Part shown: positions 43,447 through 52,531 of the stretch, one piece after another
Numbering within the stretch: position 1 is the first letter of the stretch
Layout of the letters: each line of letters begins with the position of its first letter
NCBI RefSeq assembly: GCF_006874625.1
Contig: NZ_CP030034.1
Coordinates: 2,232,001 to 2,296,000, forward strand
From: Bdellovibrio sp. NC01
Lineage (GTDB): Bacteria > Bdellovibrionota > Bdellovibrionia > Bdellovibrionales > Bdellovibrionaceae
Direction of reading: 5' to 3'
DNA length: 64,000 nt
Translations under genes and position numbers: made by a program
Notes under the pieces: generated by a model
What the model saw: the letters and a program-made list of their open reading frames with translations, nothing else
Databases searched by the model: none
What the model was told of the DNA's origin: nothing

Positions 43447-44259
43447 ATGCAGGTCCTCATATTGAGTCGCAAATTCGAAATTCACTCAAGCCAGCGTTTG
43501 GTCGAGGAACTGCTGTTGGCAGGACATACTCCGCTCTTATGGGACCCGGGATGGCCTGTCTCAAAATGTGTCGCACGTTTCGACGCTCTAATTCCACGCA
43601 TAGGGAACTTTCAATTTGAAGAGGCCTTAGAGACACTCCATGAGTTTGAAACTCGTGGCGGGCATGTATTGAATAATCACGTCGCCTATAAGAAGGCGCG
43701 CAATAAGTGGATGACTTACGTGACTTGCTTAGAGTTGCAAATCCCTACGCCCTATTCGGAACTTGTCCAGAATCGAGATGAGTTTTCTTGGAAACGAAAT
43801 TTTCCGTGCATCGTGAAGAAGCTCATCTCAAGCAAGGGCGAAGGCGTTTTTCTTGCCGACGATTCTGCTGCTTTAAGTAAGTTACTTGCGGATATTGATG
43901 AAGAGGTGCTGGCGCAAGACGCGTATCCTGAAAGCTTTGGCGAAGATGTTCGCGCCTTCGTTGTCGGTCGCAAAATCATTGCATCAATGAAAAGAAAATC
44001 GACTCACGACTTTAGATCGAATCTTGCTTTGGGAGCCACAGCAGAGCCCTGCACGCTCACGGCGCGCGAGGAAGAGTTGGTTTTAAAGACAGCGGAATTA
44101 TTCAATTTAGAGATTTGTGGCATCGATATTTTGCGCACACACAAAGGCAGTTTGATTTTAGAAGTGAACCCCTGCCCTGGTCTTGAAGGAATCGAAAAGT
44201 ACACTCAAGTCAATGTCACCCGTGCTATTATTAGACATATAGAGGAGCTCTGTCGATGA
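43447..44259 (+). CDS. RimK-like ATP-grasp ligase
   Basis: A 270-residue enzyme of the RimK group, which joins amino acids (often glutamate) to protein or peptide termini with ATP. The N-terminal RimK lobe starts MQVLILSRKFEIHSSQRLVE. The ATP-grasp core shows PCIVKKLISSKGEGVFLADD (Lys and Gly loop), EVLAQDAYPES, DVRAFVVG and the metal site ILEVNPCPGLEGIEKYT. AAGG precedes the ATG. The stop overlaps the start of gloB as ATGA, so they are co-translated. Substrate unknown. Confidence 0.88.
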   Translation: MQVLILSRKFEIHSSQRLVEELLLAGHTPLLWDPGWPVSKCVARFDALIPRIGNFQFEEALETLHEFETRGGHVLNNHVAYKKARNKWMTYVTCLELQIPTPYSELVQNRDEFSWKRNFPCIVKKLISSKGEGVFLADDSAALSKLLADIDEEVLAQDAYPESFGEDVRAFVVGRKIIASMKRKSTHDFRSNLALGATAEPCTLTAREEELVLKTAELFNLEICGIDILRTHKGSLILEVNPCPGLEGIEKYTQVNVTRAIIRHIEELCR

Positions 44260-45014
44260 ACTCAGTTCGCCCTCGGGTAGAACTTCTACCCATCTTTGAA
44301 GATAACTACGTTTTTATGTTGATTGATGATTCCAATCAACAAGTGGTGGTTGTCGATCCAGGAGAGAGCGAAACAGTTTCCGAATATCTTGAAGACAATG
44401 GCTTAAAACTTTCAGGAATTTTACTCACTCATCACCACAACGATCACATTGGTGGCGTGCGCGGCTTGCGCGAAAAACACGGCGCACCGGTTTATGCTCC
44501 TTCAAAAAATAAAATGCAAATTGGTGAAGCTGAGCACTGGGTTCAGGAAGGTGATGAATTTTCCATTGGCCCGATGAAGTTTAAAGTGATGGAGTTACCC
44601 GGACATACTCTAGGACACGTGGCTTTTTATTCGCCAGAAATGAAATGGCTATTTTCGGGCGACGTTCTTTTTGGTTTAGGGTGCGGCCGTCTGTTCGAAG
44701 GGACTTATGAGCAAGCCTACGACAGCCTTCAACGCATCAAACATTTACCTGCGGATACTTTAATTTACTGCACTCATGAATACACAGAGCAAAATTTAAT
44801 GTTCTGTAAAATGCTTTCTAATTTGGACAACTCGCCGATCACTGGCGATGACGAAGATTTAGAAATGTACGAGAATCAATTGGTGAATCGCCGTAGTATG
44901 GGCTTACCTTCCGTGCCTTTAAAATTATCTATTGAAGTAAAAGTAAATCCATTCCTACTAGCTCACTCTGTCGCGCAATTCACTTATTTGCGTGAACTGC
45001 GCAACAAACAGTAA
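44256..45014 (+). CDS. gloB: Hydroxyacylglutathione hydrolase-like metallo-beta-lactamase (glyoxalase II)
   Basis: A 252-residue glyoxalase II-like enzyme. LLTHHHNDHIGGV is the THxHxDH dinuclear metal site, GHTLGHVAFYS gives the next His, and FSGDVLFGLGCGRLFEGT has the bridging Asp and the C-terminal glyoxalase II signature with YCTHEYTEQNL. It hydrolyses S-lactoylglutathione in methylglyoxal detoxification. Coupled to the RimK-like gene by an ATGA overlap. Confidence 0.92.
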   Translation: MNSVRPRVELLPIFEDNYVFMLIDDSNQQVVVVDPGESETVSEYLEDNGLKLSGILLTHHHNDHIGGVRGLREKHGAPVYAPSKNKMQIGEAEHWVQEGDEFSIGPMKFKVMELPGHTLGHVAFYSPEMKWLFSGDVLFGLGCGRLFEGTYEQAYDSLQRIKHLPADTLIYCTHEYTEQNLMFCKMLSNLDNSPITGDDEDLEMYENQLVNRRSMGLPSVPLKLSIEVKVNPFLLAHSVAQFTYLRELRNKQ

Positions 45015-45033
45015 AGCTTCCGTAAATTCTATT

Positions 45034-46401
45034 TTAACGATTTCTCATCTGCTCTGACATTTTGGCGATGTATTCGCGGCGGAAATTAAATATTCCTTCG
45101 ACGTCTTTTCTGACGAACTTATTTGCCGCAAGCCAACCGAAATATCCAAATGGCAATTTGTAGCGAACACGATCGATCATCAATGTGCCTCCACAAAAAG
45201 GTTTGAATTCATGCGTGTGATGCCAAAGCGTGTACGGACCTTTTAATTGATTATCGACGAATTTGAACGGCGGCTTCCATTCATCAATTTCCGTTTTCCA
45301 CTTCGCTGGCACACCGTGAATTTTCAGGTTGTAGTCAATCAATGTCCCCTGCTCGATTTCCTTTGTTGAAACTTTTGAAATCGCAAAGTTCAAGGTCGGC
45401 GGTGTAATTTGTTCTAGGTTGTGTGGATCTTTAAAGAATGGGAATAGATCTTGCGGCTGGACGTTCACAAATTGTTCGGCATAGAAAATCTCTTCACCTT
45501 GCTTGTGAGGCGTACAGATTTCCGCAAAAGCTTCTTTCAGATCACGGAAGTGAAATTCATAATGAAATTCTGTTTCCGCGCGAGTTGTCGCACGGATCGA
45601 ACAAAGAATCGTTTCTGCGGCTTCACCGTACAAGAGTTTCAATGCGGCTTTAGGTACCGGAAGCGCCAATGGTTTTCCAAGGGCTTCAGCGAGCTCTTTC
45701 GAAAATTCTTTATTTGTGACTGGATGTGGAGCGACACCATTGATAGGACCATGAACTTTTGAGTTCTCAAGCGCCATCATGAAAATGCCCACGATATCTT
45801 TGATGTGAATCCAACTCATCCATTGTTTGCCATCGCCTAAAATACCGCCGACGCCGGCTTTAAATGGAAATAGCATTTGATCAATGGCGCCACCTTGTGG
45901 AGCGAGTACGATACCTGTACGAATGAAGCTGACTCGACCTGAGGCTTTGGCTGTTTCTTTTTCCCAATCAACTGTCAGTTGCGCTAAGAAGTCTTTTCCT
46001 GGCGCCGTATTCTCATCACAAATTAAATCTTTAGTGTCGCCGTAAATACCGATCGCCGAGCCGCCAACGAAGACTTTGACTGTTCGTGGTAAGGATTCGA
46101 TCAAATGTCTCGTGCCAAGTACGCGTGAATCGTAAATTTTCTTTTTACGGTCGGAACTCCAGCGAAGACCAACCACGGGCTCACCCATCAGGTTGATCAC
46201 AGCATCGATGTCATTCATGCGCAGATCCTTGATCGGACCTTTCATCAAATCACCCGTGATGACCTCACATGGAAATGGCAATGTTTCGCGCGCTTTCTTT
46301 TCGTTACGTGAAACCGCGTAAATCCGATGGCCTTTTTCGGCCAAAGCTTTTCCAAGTTCACGACCAATAAGTCCCGTAGCACCTGTAATCAAAACATTCA
46401 T
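45034..46401 (-). CDS. TIGR01777-family epimerase fused to an SRPBCC domain
   Basis: A 455-residue fusion. The N-terminal 290 residues are an NAD(P)-binding sugar-nucleotide-epimerase-like protein (YfcH/TIGR01777): VLITGATGLIGRELGKAL Rossmann start, INLMGEPVVGLRWS and QWMSWIHIKDIVGIF are typical. The C-terminal 160 residues match the SRPBCC/START-like fold with a ligand cavity (EEIFYAEQFVNVQPQDLFPF onward). The same fusion occurs in other bacteria, often beside photolyase genes. Seven bases downstream of the photolyase with AGGTG before the ATG; likely a light-response operon. Confidence 0.87.
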   Translation of the reverse strand: MNVLITGATGLIGRELGKALAEKGHRIYAVSRNEKKARETLPFPCEVITGDLMKGPIKDLRMNDIDAVINLMGEPVVGLRWSSDRKKKIYDSRVLGTRHLIESLPRTVKVFVGGSAIGIYGDTKDLICDENTAPGKDFLAQLTVDWEKETAKASGRVSFIRTGIVLAPQGGAIDQMLFPFKAGVGGILGDGKQWMSWIHIKDIVGIFMMALENSKVHGPINGVAPHPVTNKEFSKELAEALGKPLALPVPKAALKLLYGEAAETILCSIRATTRAETEFHYEFHFRDLKEAFAEICTPHKQGEEIFYAEQFVNVQPQDLFPFFKDPHNLEQITPPTLNFAISKVSTKEIEQGTLIDYNLKIHGVPAKWKTEIDEWKPPFKFVDNQLKGPYTLWHHTHEFKPFCGGTLMIDRVRYKLPFGYFGWLAANKFVRKDVEGIFNFRREYIAKMSEQMRNR

Positions 46402-46408
46402 ACAACAC

Positions 46409-47716
46409 CTATTTCTTTAAGGCTTTAGTGAAAGCCTGCAAACAACGCCCGCGCGCTTCAACGTGTGCGATCATGGGTTCAGGATACTTGTCTGTGTGCA
46501 GCTCGGGTATCCATTTCTCGACATATTTTTGCTTAGGATCAAACTTCGCTTCTTGCGCTTCCGGGTTAAAAATTCGGAAGTACGGAGCCGCATCACAACC
46601 CGATCCCGCTGCCCATTGCCAATTCCCATTATTTGATGACAATTCATAGTCTAATAATTTTTTAGCGAAGTATCTTTCGCCTTCCGACCAATGAATCAAT
46701 AAATGCTTACAAAGAAAACTTGCCACCACCATCCGTACACGGTTGTGCATAAAGCCCGTTGCATTTAACTCGCGCATGCCTGCGTCGACCATGGGATAAC
46801 CAGTCGTTCCCGTGGCCCATCGCTCGAAATCTTTTTTCGATTTGCGCCACTCGATCTTATCGTATTCTGGACGGAAACTTTGTTTTTCAACTTGCGGAAA
46901 ATGCCACAGAATCTGCATGAAAAAATCGCGCCAAATAAGTTCACTCAACCACACGTCTGAATGTTTTTTGGCTTCACGTGCAAGTTCGCGAATACTGACT
47001 GTGCCAAAACGAAGATGCATACCGATGTGAGTTGTGCCTTTTTCTTCAGACGGGATATCACGCTTTTCCGCGTACTCTTTTAAAGTTTTACTTGAGATCT
47101 TGTTAGATGGAAGCGCGATCTTTGTCGTCTCAAAGCCCATTTGCTTCAAAGAAATAAGTGGCTCTGCCTTTTTGATTTGCGCATAAGATTTTTCGTATTT
47201 CTTATTCGGGTAAGATTTTAAATAAAAGCTCGTCAGATTTTCCAGGACTTTATTTTTATAAGGAGTAAACACCGTATAGGGTTTACCCTGCCCCGTAAGG
47301 ATCTCATCTTTTTCAAACAAGCATTGATCTTTGTATGTTTTAAATTCGATCTTATGTTTCGTCGCAAGCTTGGCGACGTGTTCGTCACGCGCGCGCGCAT
47401 AAGGTTCGTAATCGTGATTCGTGTAAATTGCCTCGACAGGAAGCTTTGCAAACAGCTCTTTAAAGACCTCTAACGGCTTTCCATGACGCACTAATAAATC
47501 AGAGCCCTTTGCTTGAAGCTCCTCTTTAAGGTTCGCGATGGTTTGATAAATGAATGTTACCCGGGGATCTTCCCGGTCCTCGAGTTTTTCAAGAATCTCT
47601 GTATCAAAAATAAAGACTGGTAGAACGTTATCGTGTTCTTTCAGGGCGTGAAAGAGCCCCGCGTTATCATTCAAGCGCAAATCGCGTCGAAACCAAAATA
47701 GAGTGAGCTTTGTCAT
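46409..47716 (-). CDS. phrB: Deoxyribodipyrimidine photolyase (cryptochrome/photolyase family)
   Basis: A 435-residue class I-type photolyase that repairs UV-induced pyrimidine dimers with blue light. LTLFWFRRDLRLNDNAGLFHA starts the antenna domain; the FAD domain has TTHIGMHLRFGTVSIREL, WLSELIWRDFFMQIL, GYPMVDAGMRELNATGFMHN and the NGNWQWAAGSGCDAAPYFRI signature with the Trp electron chain region. A longer frame runs to 47923 but ATG 47716 begins the conserved fold. Followed by the epimerase-SRPBCC gene seven bases later. Confidence 0.95.
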   Translation of the reverse strand: MTKLTLFWFRRDLRLNDNAGLFHALKEHDNVLPVFIFDTEILEKLEDREDPRVTFIYQTIANLKEELQAKGSDLLVRHGKPLEVFKELFAKLPVEAIYTNHDYEPYARARDEHVAKLATKHKIEFKTYKDQCLFEKDEILTGQGKPYTVFTPYKNKVLENLTSFYLKSYPNKKYEKSYAQIKKAEPLISLKQMGFETTKIALPSNKISSKTLKEYAEKRDIPSEEKGTTHIGMHLRFGTVSIRELAREAKKHSDVWLSELIWRDFFMQILWHFPQVEKQSFRPEYDKIEWRKSKKDFERWATGTTGYPMVDAGMRELNATGFMHNRVRMVVASFLCKHLLIHWSEGERYFAKKLLDYELSSNNGNWQWAAGSGCDAAPYFRIFNPEAQEAKFDPKQKYVEKWIPELHTDKYPEPMIAHVEARGRCLQAFTKALKK

Positions 47717-47801
47717 ATTAGAAGTCCAGTTGCAGTCCGCCTTTAAAGCGCTATACTTTAGAGGTTTAACATTGCCACCAAACAAGGTAAAACAAGTCCT
47801 G

Positions 47802-49208
47802 ATGGATGATAAAAAGTCTGCCAAAAAGCAAAGTCCACCAAAGGGGATCGATAAAATCAAGTCCTCAGTTTTTTCGCGCAGTCTGTCCATCGCAAAATTG
47901 ACCGTACAAACCGGGGCTTCCATCGCAAGTCACGGCATCACGACCGCCCTTAAAAGCAAAGAAGACAAAGAAGCCATTTGGAAAAAGCTGTTACAAAATC
48001 AGGCTTCGTTAATCAGCTCTGAATTGGGTGAACTGAAAGGCAGCTTGATGAAAGCTGGCCAGATGCTTTCGATGTACGGTGAACATTTCTTGCCGGAAGA
48101 AGCCAATCAGTTATTAAAATCTTTGCAGTCGGACTCGCCTCCCCTGACTTGGGCAGCGATCGAACCGACCTTAAAGAAAAATCTTTCGCAAGAAAAGTTG
48201 GATTTATTAGAGATTGAAAAAGAAGCCTTGGCTTCCGCTTCAATGGGGCAAGTGCATCGCGCGCGCATCAAGGCGACTGGTGAATCGATCGTATTGAAAA
48301 TTCAATATCCTAATGTCGATCGCGCAATTGATAGTGACTTAAAGGCGATTAAAACTTTACTCAGCACCATGAAGCTGCTTCCTAAGGATTTGAATTTGAA
48401 TCCTTTGTTCGAAGAAGCGCGTGAAATGTTAGTGCAAGAAACTAATTACGAACTTGAAGCCACTTTGACCGAGGAATATTACGAACGTCTGAAGGGTGAC
48501 ACTCGTTTTGTCGTACCTAAAATTTATCGTGAATTTTCTGGTCCTAAAATTTTAGCTTCTTCCTTTGAGCGCGGTTTGCGCGTTGATGATCCATTAATTC
48601 AAAGTCTTTCTCAAGAACGTCGCAATAAGCTTGCGATGAATTTCTTGGATCTTTATTTCAAAGAAGTCTTTGAATGGGGTGTCGTGCAAACAGATCCTCA
48701 CAGTGGTAACTATCGCATTCGTATTGATCCGCAAGGGCATGATCAACTAGTACTTTTCGATTTTGGCGCGACACGCTCTTATCCTGAAAGTTTTTTAACT
48801 CCCTACCGTCGCATGATCAAAGGCGCCCTATTTAACGATCATCAGGTCTTTACTCAATCAGCGATTGATTTGAAATTTATTGAACACGGAGACGACACAG
48901 AGCTTCGTCGTATTTTTGAAGAGTTCTGCTTTGAAAGTGTCGAACCGTTCATTGAATACAATGATCCACGCAATACGCATGGCCAGATTGATCAGAACGG
49001 TTTGTATGATTGGAAGAATACGGATTTACCACAGCGTTTGTCGCGTAAAGTATTCCAAATTATTCGTCAGTTTAAATGGCGGACTCCCCCACGCGAGATT
49101 ATTTTCTTAGATCGCAAAACAGGCGGCGTTTTTATTTTCTTATCTGTTTTAAAAGCAAAAATTCGTGGTCGTGATGTGTTACTGAAATACATGGATCGAA
49201 TTTCTTAA
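47802..49208 (+). CDS. ABC1/UbiB-family atypical kinase
   Basis: A 468-residue protein of the ADCK/UbiB family, which supports ubiquinone synthesis or lipid handling. The KxGQ motif is SLMKAGQMLSMYG, the Ala-rich nucleotide loop is ALASASMGQVHRARI, the ATP-binding Lys is in IVLKIQYP, VQTDPHSGNYRI is the catalytic loop and LFDFGATRSYPES the metal site. The N-terminal 50 residues are Lys-rich. I chose ATG 47802, since a start at 47703 would run into the divergent photolyase. Eight bases before a TlpA-like gene. Confidence 0.9.
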   Translation: MDDKKSAKKQSPPKGIDKIKSSVFSRSLSIAKLTVQTGASIASHGITTALKSKEDKEAIWKKLLQNQASLISSELGELKGSLMKAGQMLSMYGEHFLPEEANQLLKSLQSDSPPLTWAAIEPTLKKNLSQEKLDLLEIEKEALASASMGQVHRARIKATGESIVLKIQYPNVDRAIDSDLKAIKTLLSTMKLLPKDLNLNPLFEEAREMLVQETNYELEATLTEEYYERLKGDTRFVVPKIYREFSGPKILASSFERGLRVDDPLIQSLSQERRNKLAMNFLDLYFKEVFEWGVVQTDPHSGNYRIRIDPQGHDQLVLFDFGATRSYPESFLTPYRRMIKGALFNDHQVFTQSAIDLKFIEHGDDTELRRIFEEFCFESVEPFIEYNDPRNTHGQIDQNGLYDWKNTDLPQRLSRKVFQIIRQFKWRTPPREIIFLDRKTGGVFIFLSVLKAKIRGRDVLLKYMDRIS

Positions 49209-49216
49209 AGGATTTT

Positions 49217-49735
49217 ATGTTGTCTTCTGTGCTGAAGTTTTTTGTTTTCTGGGTTGTGAGTTGTTTCGCATTTAGTTTCAACGCCCATGCTGCCAGCAAT
49301 CCCCCGACTGTCGAATTTAAATCTATTCCAGCCGTGGCATTGGGGTCATCAGTAAAACCAAAAATCGAAGACCTTAAAGGCAAAGTCGTCGTCGTGGATT
49401 TTTGGGCTTCATGGTGCGCGCCCTGCAAAGAAGCGCTTCCGCACTACAACAAGCTATTTGAAAAGTACAAAGACCAAGGCGTGGTTTTTATTGGTGTGAA
49501 TGAAGACGACGACATTAAAGAACGTGACGCTTACTTAGCGAAAGAAAAAGTCTTATTCACAGTCTTAGCAGATTTAGATAAGCAGATGGCGAAAGACTTT
49601 CAGGTCGTAGCCCTGCCAACTTTATTCGTGTTCGACAAAAAATTAAAACCTGTGACTCTTTATCGCGGTTTTGACGACAAGAAGCCACAGGTCCTAGAGG
49701 AAAAAATCAAGGAACTTTTGAAGGGTCAGAAGTAG
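49217..49735 (+). CDS. TlpA/ResA-like periplasmic thioredoxin
   Basis: A 172-residue secreted thioredoxin-fold protein. A signal sequence (LKFFVFWVVSCFAFSFNAHA) leads to VVVVDFWASWCAPCKEALPH, with the redox pair C67 and C70, and VVALPTLFVFD with the cis-Pro. The DDDIKERDAYL insertion is typical of TlpA/ResA. It reduces disulfides in the periplasm, for example in cytochrome c maturation. AAAGGA precedes the ATG. Probably co-transcribed with the UbiB-like gene (eight-base gap). Confidence 0.92.
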   Translation: MLSSVLKFFVFWVVSCFAFSFNAHAASNPPTVEFKSIPAVALGSSVKPKIEDLKGKVVVVDFWASWCAPCKEALPHYNKLFEKYKDQGVVFIGVNEDDDIKERDAYLAKEKVLFTVLADLDKQMAKDFQVVALPTLFVFDKKLKPVTLYRGFDDKKPQVLEEKIKELLKGQK

Positions 49736-49749
49736 AAACTACTTCTGAC
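49725..49749. terminator. Symmetric hairpin containing both convergent stop codons
   Basis: GTCAGAAGTAG-AAA-CTACTTCTGAC is a perfect 11-bp stem. The TAG of the TlpA-like gene (49733-49735) and the minus-strand TAG of the EF-hand-like gene (49739-49741) are both inside. The T content after it is low, so strength is uncertain. Confidence 0.6.
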
Positions 49750-50986
49750 TTAACTGCACATTACGTGGCGACAACCATACGTCGACGATATCGCCTTTTT
49801 TCAATTTGCCTTTGGCATCTTTATACCAGAAGTCTGCGTATTCACGCTCTTCCGCATACATGCCTTGAGCAACGATACGATCATCTTTGTAGTTCAAAGA
49901 GATTTTTACGACCTTCGACGAAAGCTTCACTAACTCATTTGGTTGAGAAACACCATCACCATTTTTATCACTCCAAAGAACCAAATTTTTGAAAGCTTTA
50001 TCGCGCTTGTCGATAACGCCATCATGATTTGAATCCAAAGCTTTCAGAGCCTCAAAACCATTTTTATATTTCTCATCGTTACCAAAAAGTTGATCCTTTT
50101 TAGTAATTTTGCCAGAACCATCATCAAGAGCTAAGAAATAACCCACGTGATTGGCTTCAGGCCATGATGTTTTAGCAAATTTATTCAACGGGAAATCAGT
50201 GATGTTCGAAAATGCAGGACGCGCATCATCGAAGAACACCATCAACGGCGAATAATAACCTCCGCAGAAACCCGTTTGCCCCGGGAACGATACGTTAATT
50301 TCTACACTCGATTTATCCGATGCGACATTCACTTGACCCAATGTCGCACTAATCGGACCGTTTTTTCCCATGTAATCGCCACAGGCCTTCGCCGGAACAT
50401 ACGACGATACACCATACGCACCATATGCTGATCCATCACAAGTGCTCACCTTTTGAGTGAAGGAAACTGTAGCTGGATTTACGTAAACTGCACCTGGATC
50501 GGCATCAACGATATTTCCCGCAGCATCCACGGATACTTTACTTGGAAAAGGCGAGTTGATAACGACTGTGTTACCATAGATCGCTGCATTTCCTCCGGCA
50601 GGAATATTTAATTTTTCTGCTGAAATTGGATTTACAGAACTTGGATTAAATCCTAGAGCAGAAATGATGATAGCTGGATACCAAACGCCAATATGATAGC
50701 TTTTGCTACCAACAACCAAATCAAAATCCGCATAGATTTCAGAACTAGGAGCAACCGGATTCGTCACACCACGCAAGTTCGTACCGAAGCACGAGTTCAC
50801 AATCTTCACTTGCATAGTCGCGTTCCCTGAACGAGTGACCAGCCCCGACGCCGGTGCGGAAACGACTGACTCTCCCGACGTTGCAGTATTCACTGACATC
50901 GGAAAACTTCTTGTCTGTGCGAACGCGAGACTCCCCGAAAAAACCAAAGCAGCACTCAGTGCTCTTCGTAAATAAACCGTCCCCAT
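49739..50986 (-). CDS. Secreted EF-hand/dockerin-like calcium-binding protein
   Basis: A 415-residue secreted protein; the signal peptide (RRALSAALVFSGSLAFA) follows an ATG at 50986 with a strong GAGGGGG ribosome site. Near the C-terminus two DxNxDG calcium loops are seen: LDSNHDGVIDKRD (318-329) and WSDKNGDGVSQPNEL (340-351), spaced like an EF-hand pair. The long N-terminal part is beta-rich with several Cys (NSCFGTN, KACGDY, GFCGGYY). It is the last gene of the minor-pilin operon (22-base gap), so it may act with those pilins or be exported by them. Confidence 0.8.
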   Translation of the reverse strand: MGTVYLRRALSAALVFSGSLAFAQTRSFPMSVNTATSGESVVSAPASGLVTRSGNATMQVKIVNSCFGTNLRGVTNPVAPSSEIYADFDLVVGSKSYHIGVWYPAIIISALGFNPSSVNPISAEKLNIPAGGNAAIYGNTVVINSPFPSKVSVDAAGNIVDADPGAVYVNPATVSFTQKVSTCDGSAYGAYGVSSYVPAKACGDYMGKNGPISATLGQVNVASDKSSVEINVSFPGQTGFCGGYYSPLMVFFDDARPAFSNITDFPLNKFAKTSWPEANHVGYFLALDDGSGKITKKDQLFGNDEKYKNGFEALKALDSNHDGVIDKRDKAFKNLVLWSDKNGDGVSQPNELVKLSSKVVKISLNYKDDRIVAQGMYAEEREYADFWYKDAKGKLKKGDIVDVWLSPRNVQLSQK

Positions 50987-51008
50987 ACATTCCCCCTCAA
51001 CTAACAAC

Positions 51009-52067
51009 CTAAAGACCCGCAGTTTGCGTTTGAGTCGCTAAGTCCTGTGGTTTGTTAATTTTAAAATAAATCATTCTTTTCAAAACAGAATCGCGAGTCA
51101 TCACAAAGCTACAAACTTTATTCGCAAGCAGCACCTTAGCTGGCGCGCTGGCTCCGCGATAAATGAGCTTATAGAAGTTGGAATGACGATATGGTTTTTT
51201 AGTCGTATCACCATTCGGATAACACTCTGGATTTTCACTTAGCACTGGCTCCATTGTGTATTGTAAAACTTTAACTGCGCGCAAACGTATAACCGATTGG
51301 CCCCCGCCAACCGATGGAACATTTCTTAAAAATGTATCTGCGTCAGGAATAGTAGCCCCTGTATCTGGCTGATTTTTCTTTAACAAAGAAGAGAATGGTT
51401 CACCCACAGGTTGCAAAACCAGCCCTTGAACCGAACCAACAAAAGTTGGACTTCTTGGCGGAGTTTGCATATCCAAAGTGCCATCCGATTTAGTCGGGCG
51501 AACTTTGGCCAAAGTATCAAACATCAACATCATGCCCGTCGTCCAAAATCCCGGGCGAACAGCACCAACCCAGTTATTTCGATTTACAGAAACGAACGTC
51601 AATGGCGCCGCTTTATTAAAGTCGGCTGGAGCCGAACCAATCACGTAAGCCGCAGTTGGATCGTAGTTCATCGTCGCTCCCGCAGCCAAATCTTGCGATA
51701 CCACACTTACCGTTTTATTTACGGTTTCGGATGACAACGTGATTGTTCTGGTCAAACTACCAGCCACAGAGTTTGCAGGAAGATCCGGATAATAATCGAA
51801 GAAATTCAATCCATTATCATCGTTCATCACAATGTTATTATACGAAGGCTCAACTGTATTAAAATCACCGAAAAGAATTCTCTCGGCCTGCATCTCATCG
51901 ATAGATTCATCCAATTGCTTCTTTAAAGCCATTTGATCTTTTGTTGCCGTCACTTGCGTCGCGACTACTGCCGCAGTTACAACTGCCGCAAGACCGACAC
52001 CAACAATGACTTCCGGAAGCGTAAAACCTTTATTATTTTTGAGGGTGCTATTAAATTTTTTAATCAT
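51009..52067 (-). CDS. Minor pseudopilin, PilW-like
   Basis: A 352-residue protein with a type IV prepilin leader: Lys-rich start and NNKGFTLPEVIVGVGLAAVV, with cleavage expected after the Gly and Glu at mature position 5, then a hydrophobic helix. The rest is beta-rich with two late Cys (PECYPN, NKVCSF). Its size resembles PilW. The start overlaps the upstream stop as ATGA. Probably part of a pilus tip or priming complex with its two neighbours. Confidence 0.87.
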   Translation of the reverse strand: MIKKFNSTLKNNKGFTLPEVIVGVGLAAVVTAAVVATQVTATKDQMALKKQLDESIDEMQAERILFGDFNTVEPSYNNIVMNDDNGLNFFDYYPDLPANSVAGSLTRTITLSSETVNKTVSVVSQDLAAGATMNYDPTAAYVIGSAPADFNKAAPLTFVSVNRNNWVGAVRPGFWTTGMMLMFDTLAKVRPTKSDGTLDMQTPPRSPTFVGSVQGLVLQPVGEPFSSLLKKNQPDTGATIPDADTFLRNVPSVGGGQSVIRLRAVKVLQYTMEPVLSENPECYPNGDTTKKPYRHSNFYKLIYRGASAPAKVLLANKVCSFVMTRDSVLKRMIYFKINKPQDLATQTQTAGL

Positions 52068-52531
52068 TTTGCACTCACCACAAATGTATAATCGCGGAAT
52101 TCCTCATTGTTCTTTTTCCAAGATTCATGAGTCAATCGCATGGTTACTTGATAAAGACCTCTGTATTGTTCCAACGGCTGAATAACGAAACCATAAGTGC
52201 CCGCACACTTAGGGCATTGAGCGCGGGTTGTGATAATACCATTATCCCAAGCCATCGGAAGCGTATCGACATTCAGACTTTCTTTAGTTCCCGTCTTATA
52301 GTCAAAATTCACCTGATAGTTTTCAACGCCGGCCTTGATATTCTCTGCAATGTCGTTAATCTGTCTTTCGGTAGAAGACAATACGACAGCACTCTTCGTT
52401 GAGTTTCGAAGAGAAATCATACCACCCGTAAAAGTGAATCCGACTACGGTCAACAAACCTAAGCCCACAAGAGCTTCAACGATGGTCTGACCTTTATTAT
52501 TTGCAATTGATTTATTTGTTTTAAAAATCAT
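52064..52531 (-). CDS. Minor pseudopilin, PilV-like
   Basis: A 155-residue protein with prepilin leader NNKGQTIVEALVGLGLLTVV: cleavage after Gly, mature residue 1 Gln instead of the usual Phe, and Glu at mature position 5. A short globular domain follows with a CPKC pair (AQCPKCAGTYG), which may bind metal or form a tight disulfide. Both starts and ends overlap neighbours as ATGA, so the three pilin genes are translationally coupled. Confidence 0.86.
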   Translation of the reverse strand: MIFKTNKSIANNKGQTIVEALVGLGLLTVVGFTFTGGMISLRNSTKSAVVLSSTERQINDIAENIKAGVENYQVNFDYKTGTKESLNVDTLPMAWDNGIITTRAQCPKCAGTYGFVIQPLEQYRGLYQVTMRLTHESWKKNNEEFRDYTFVVSAK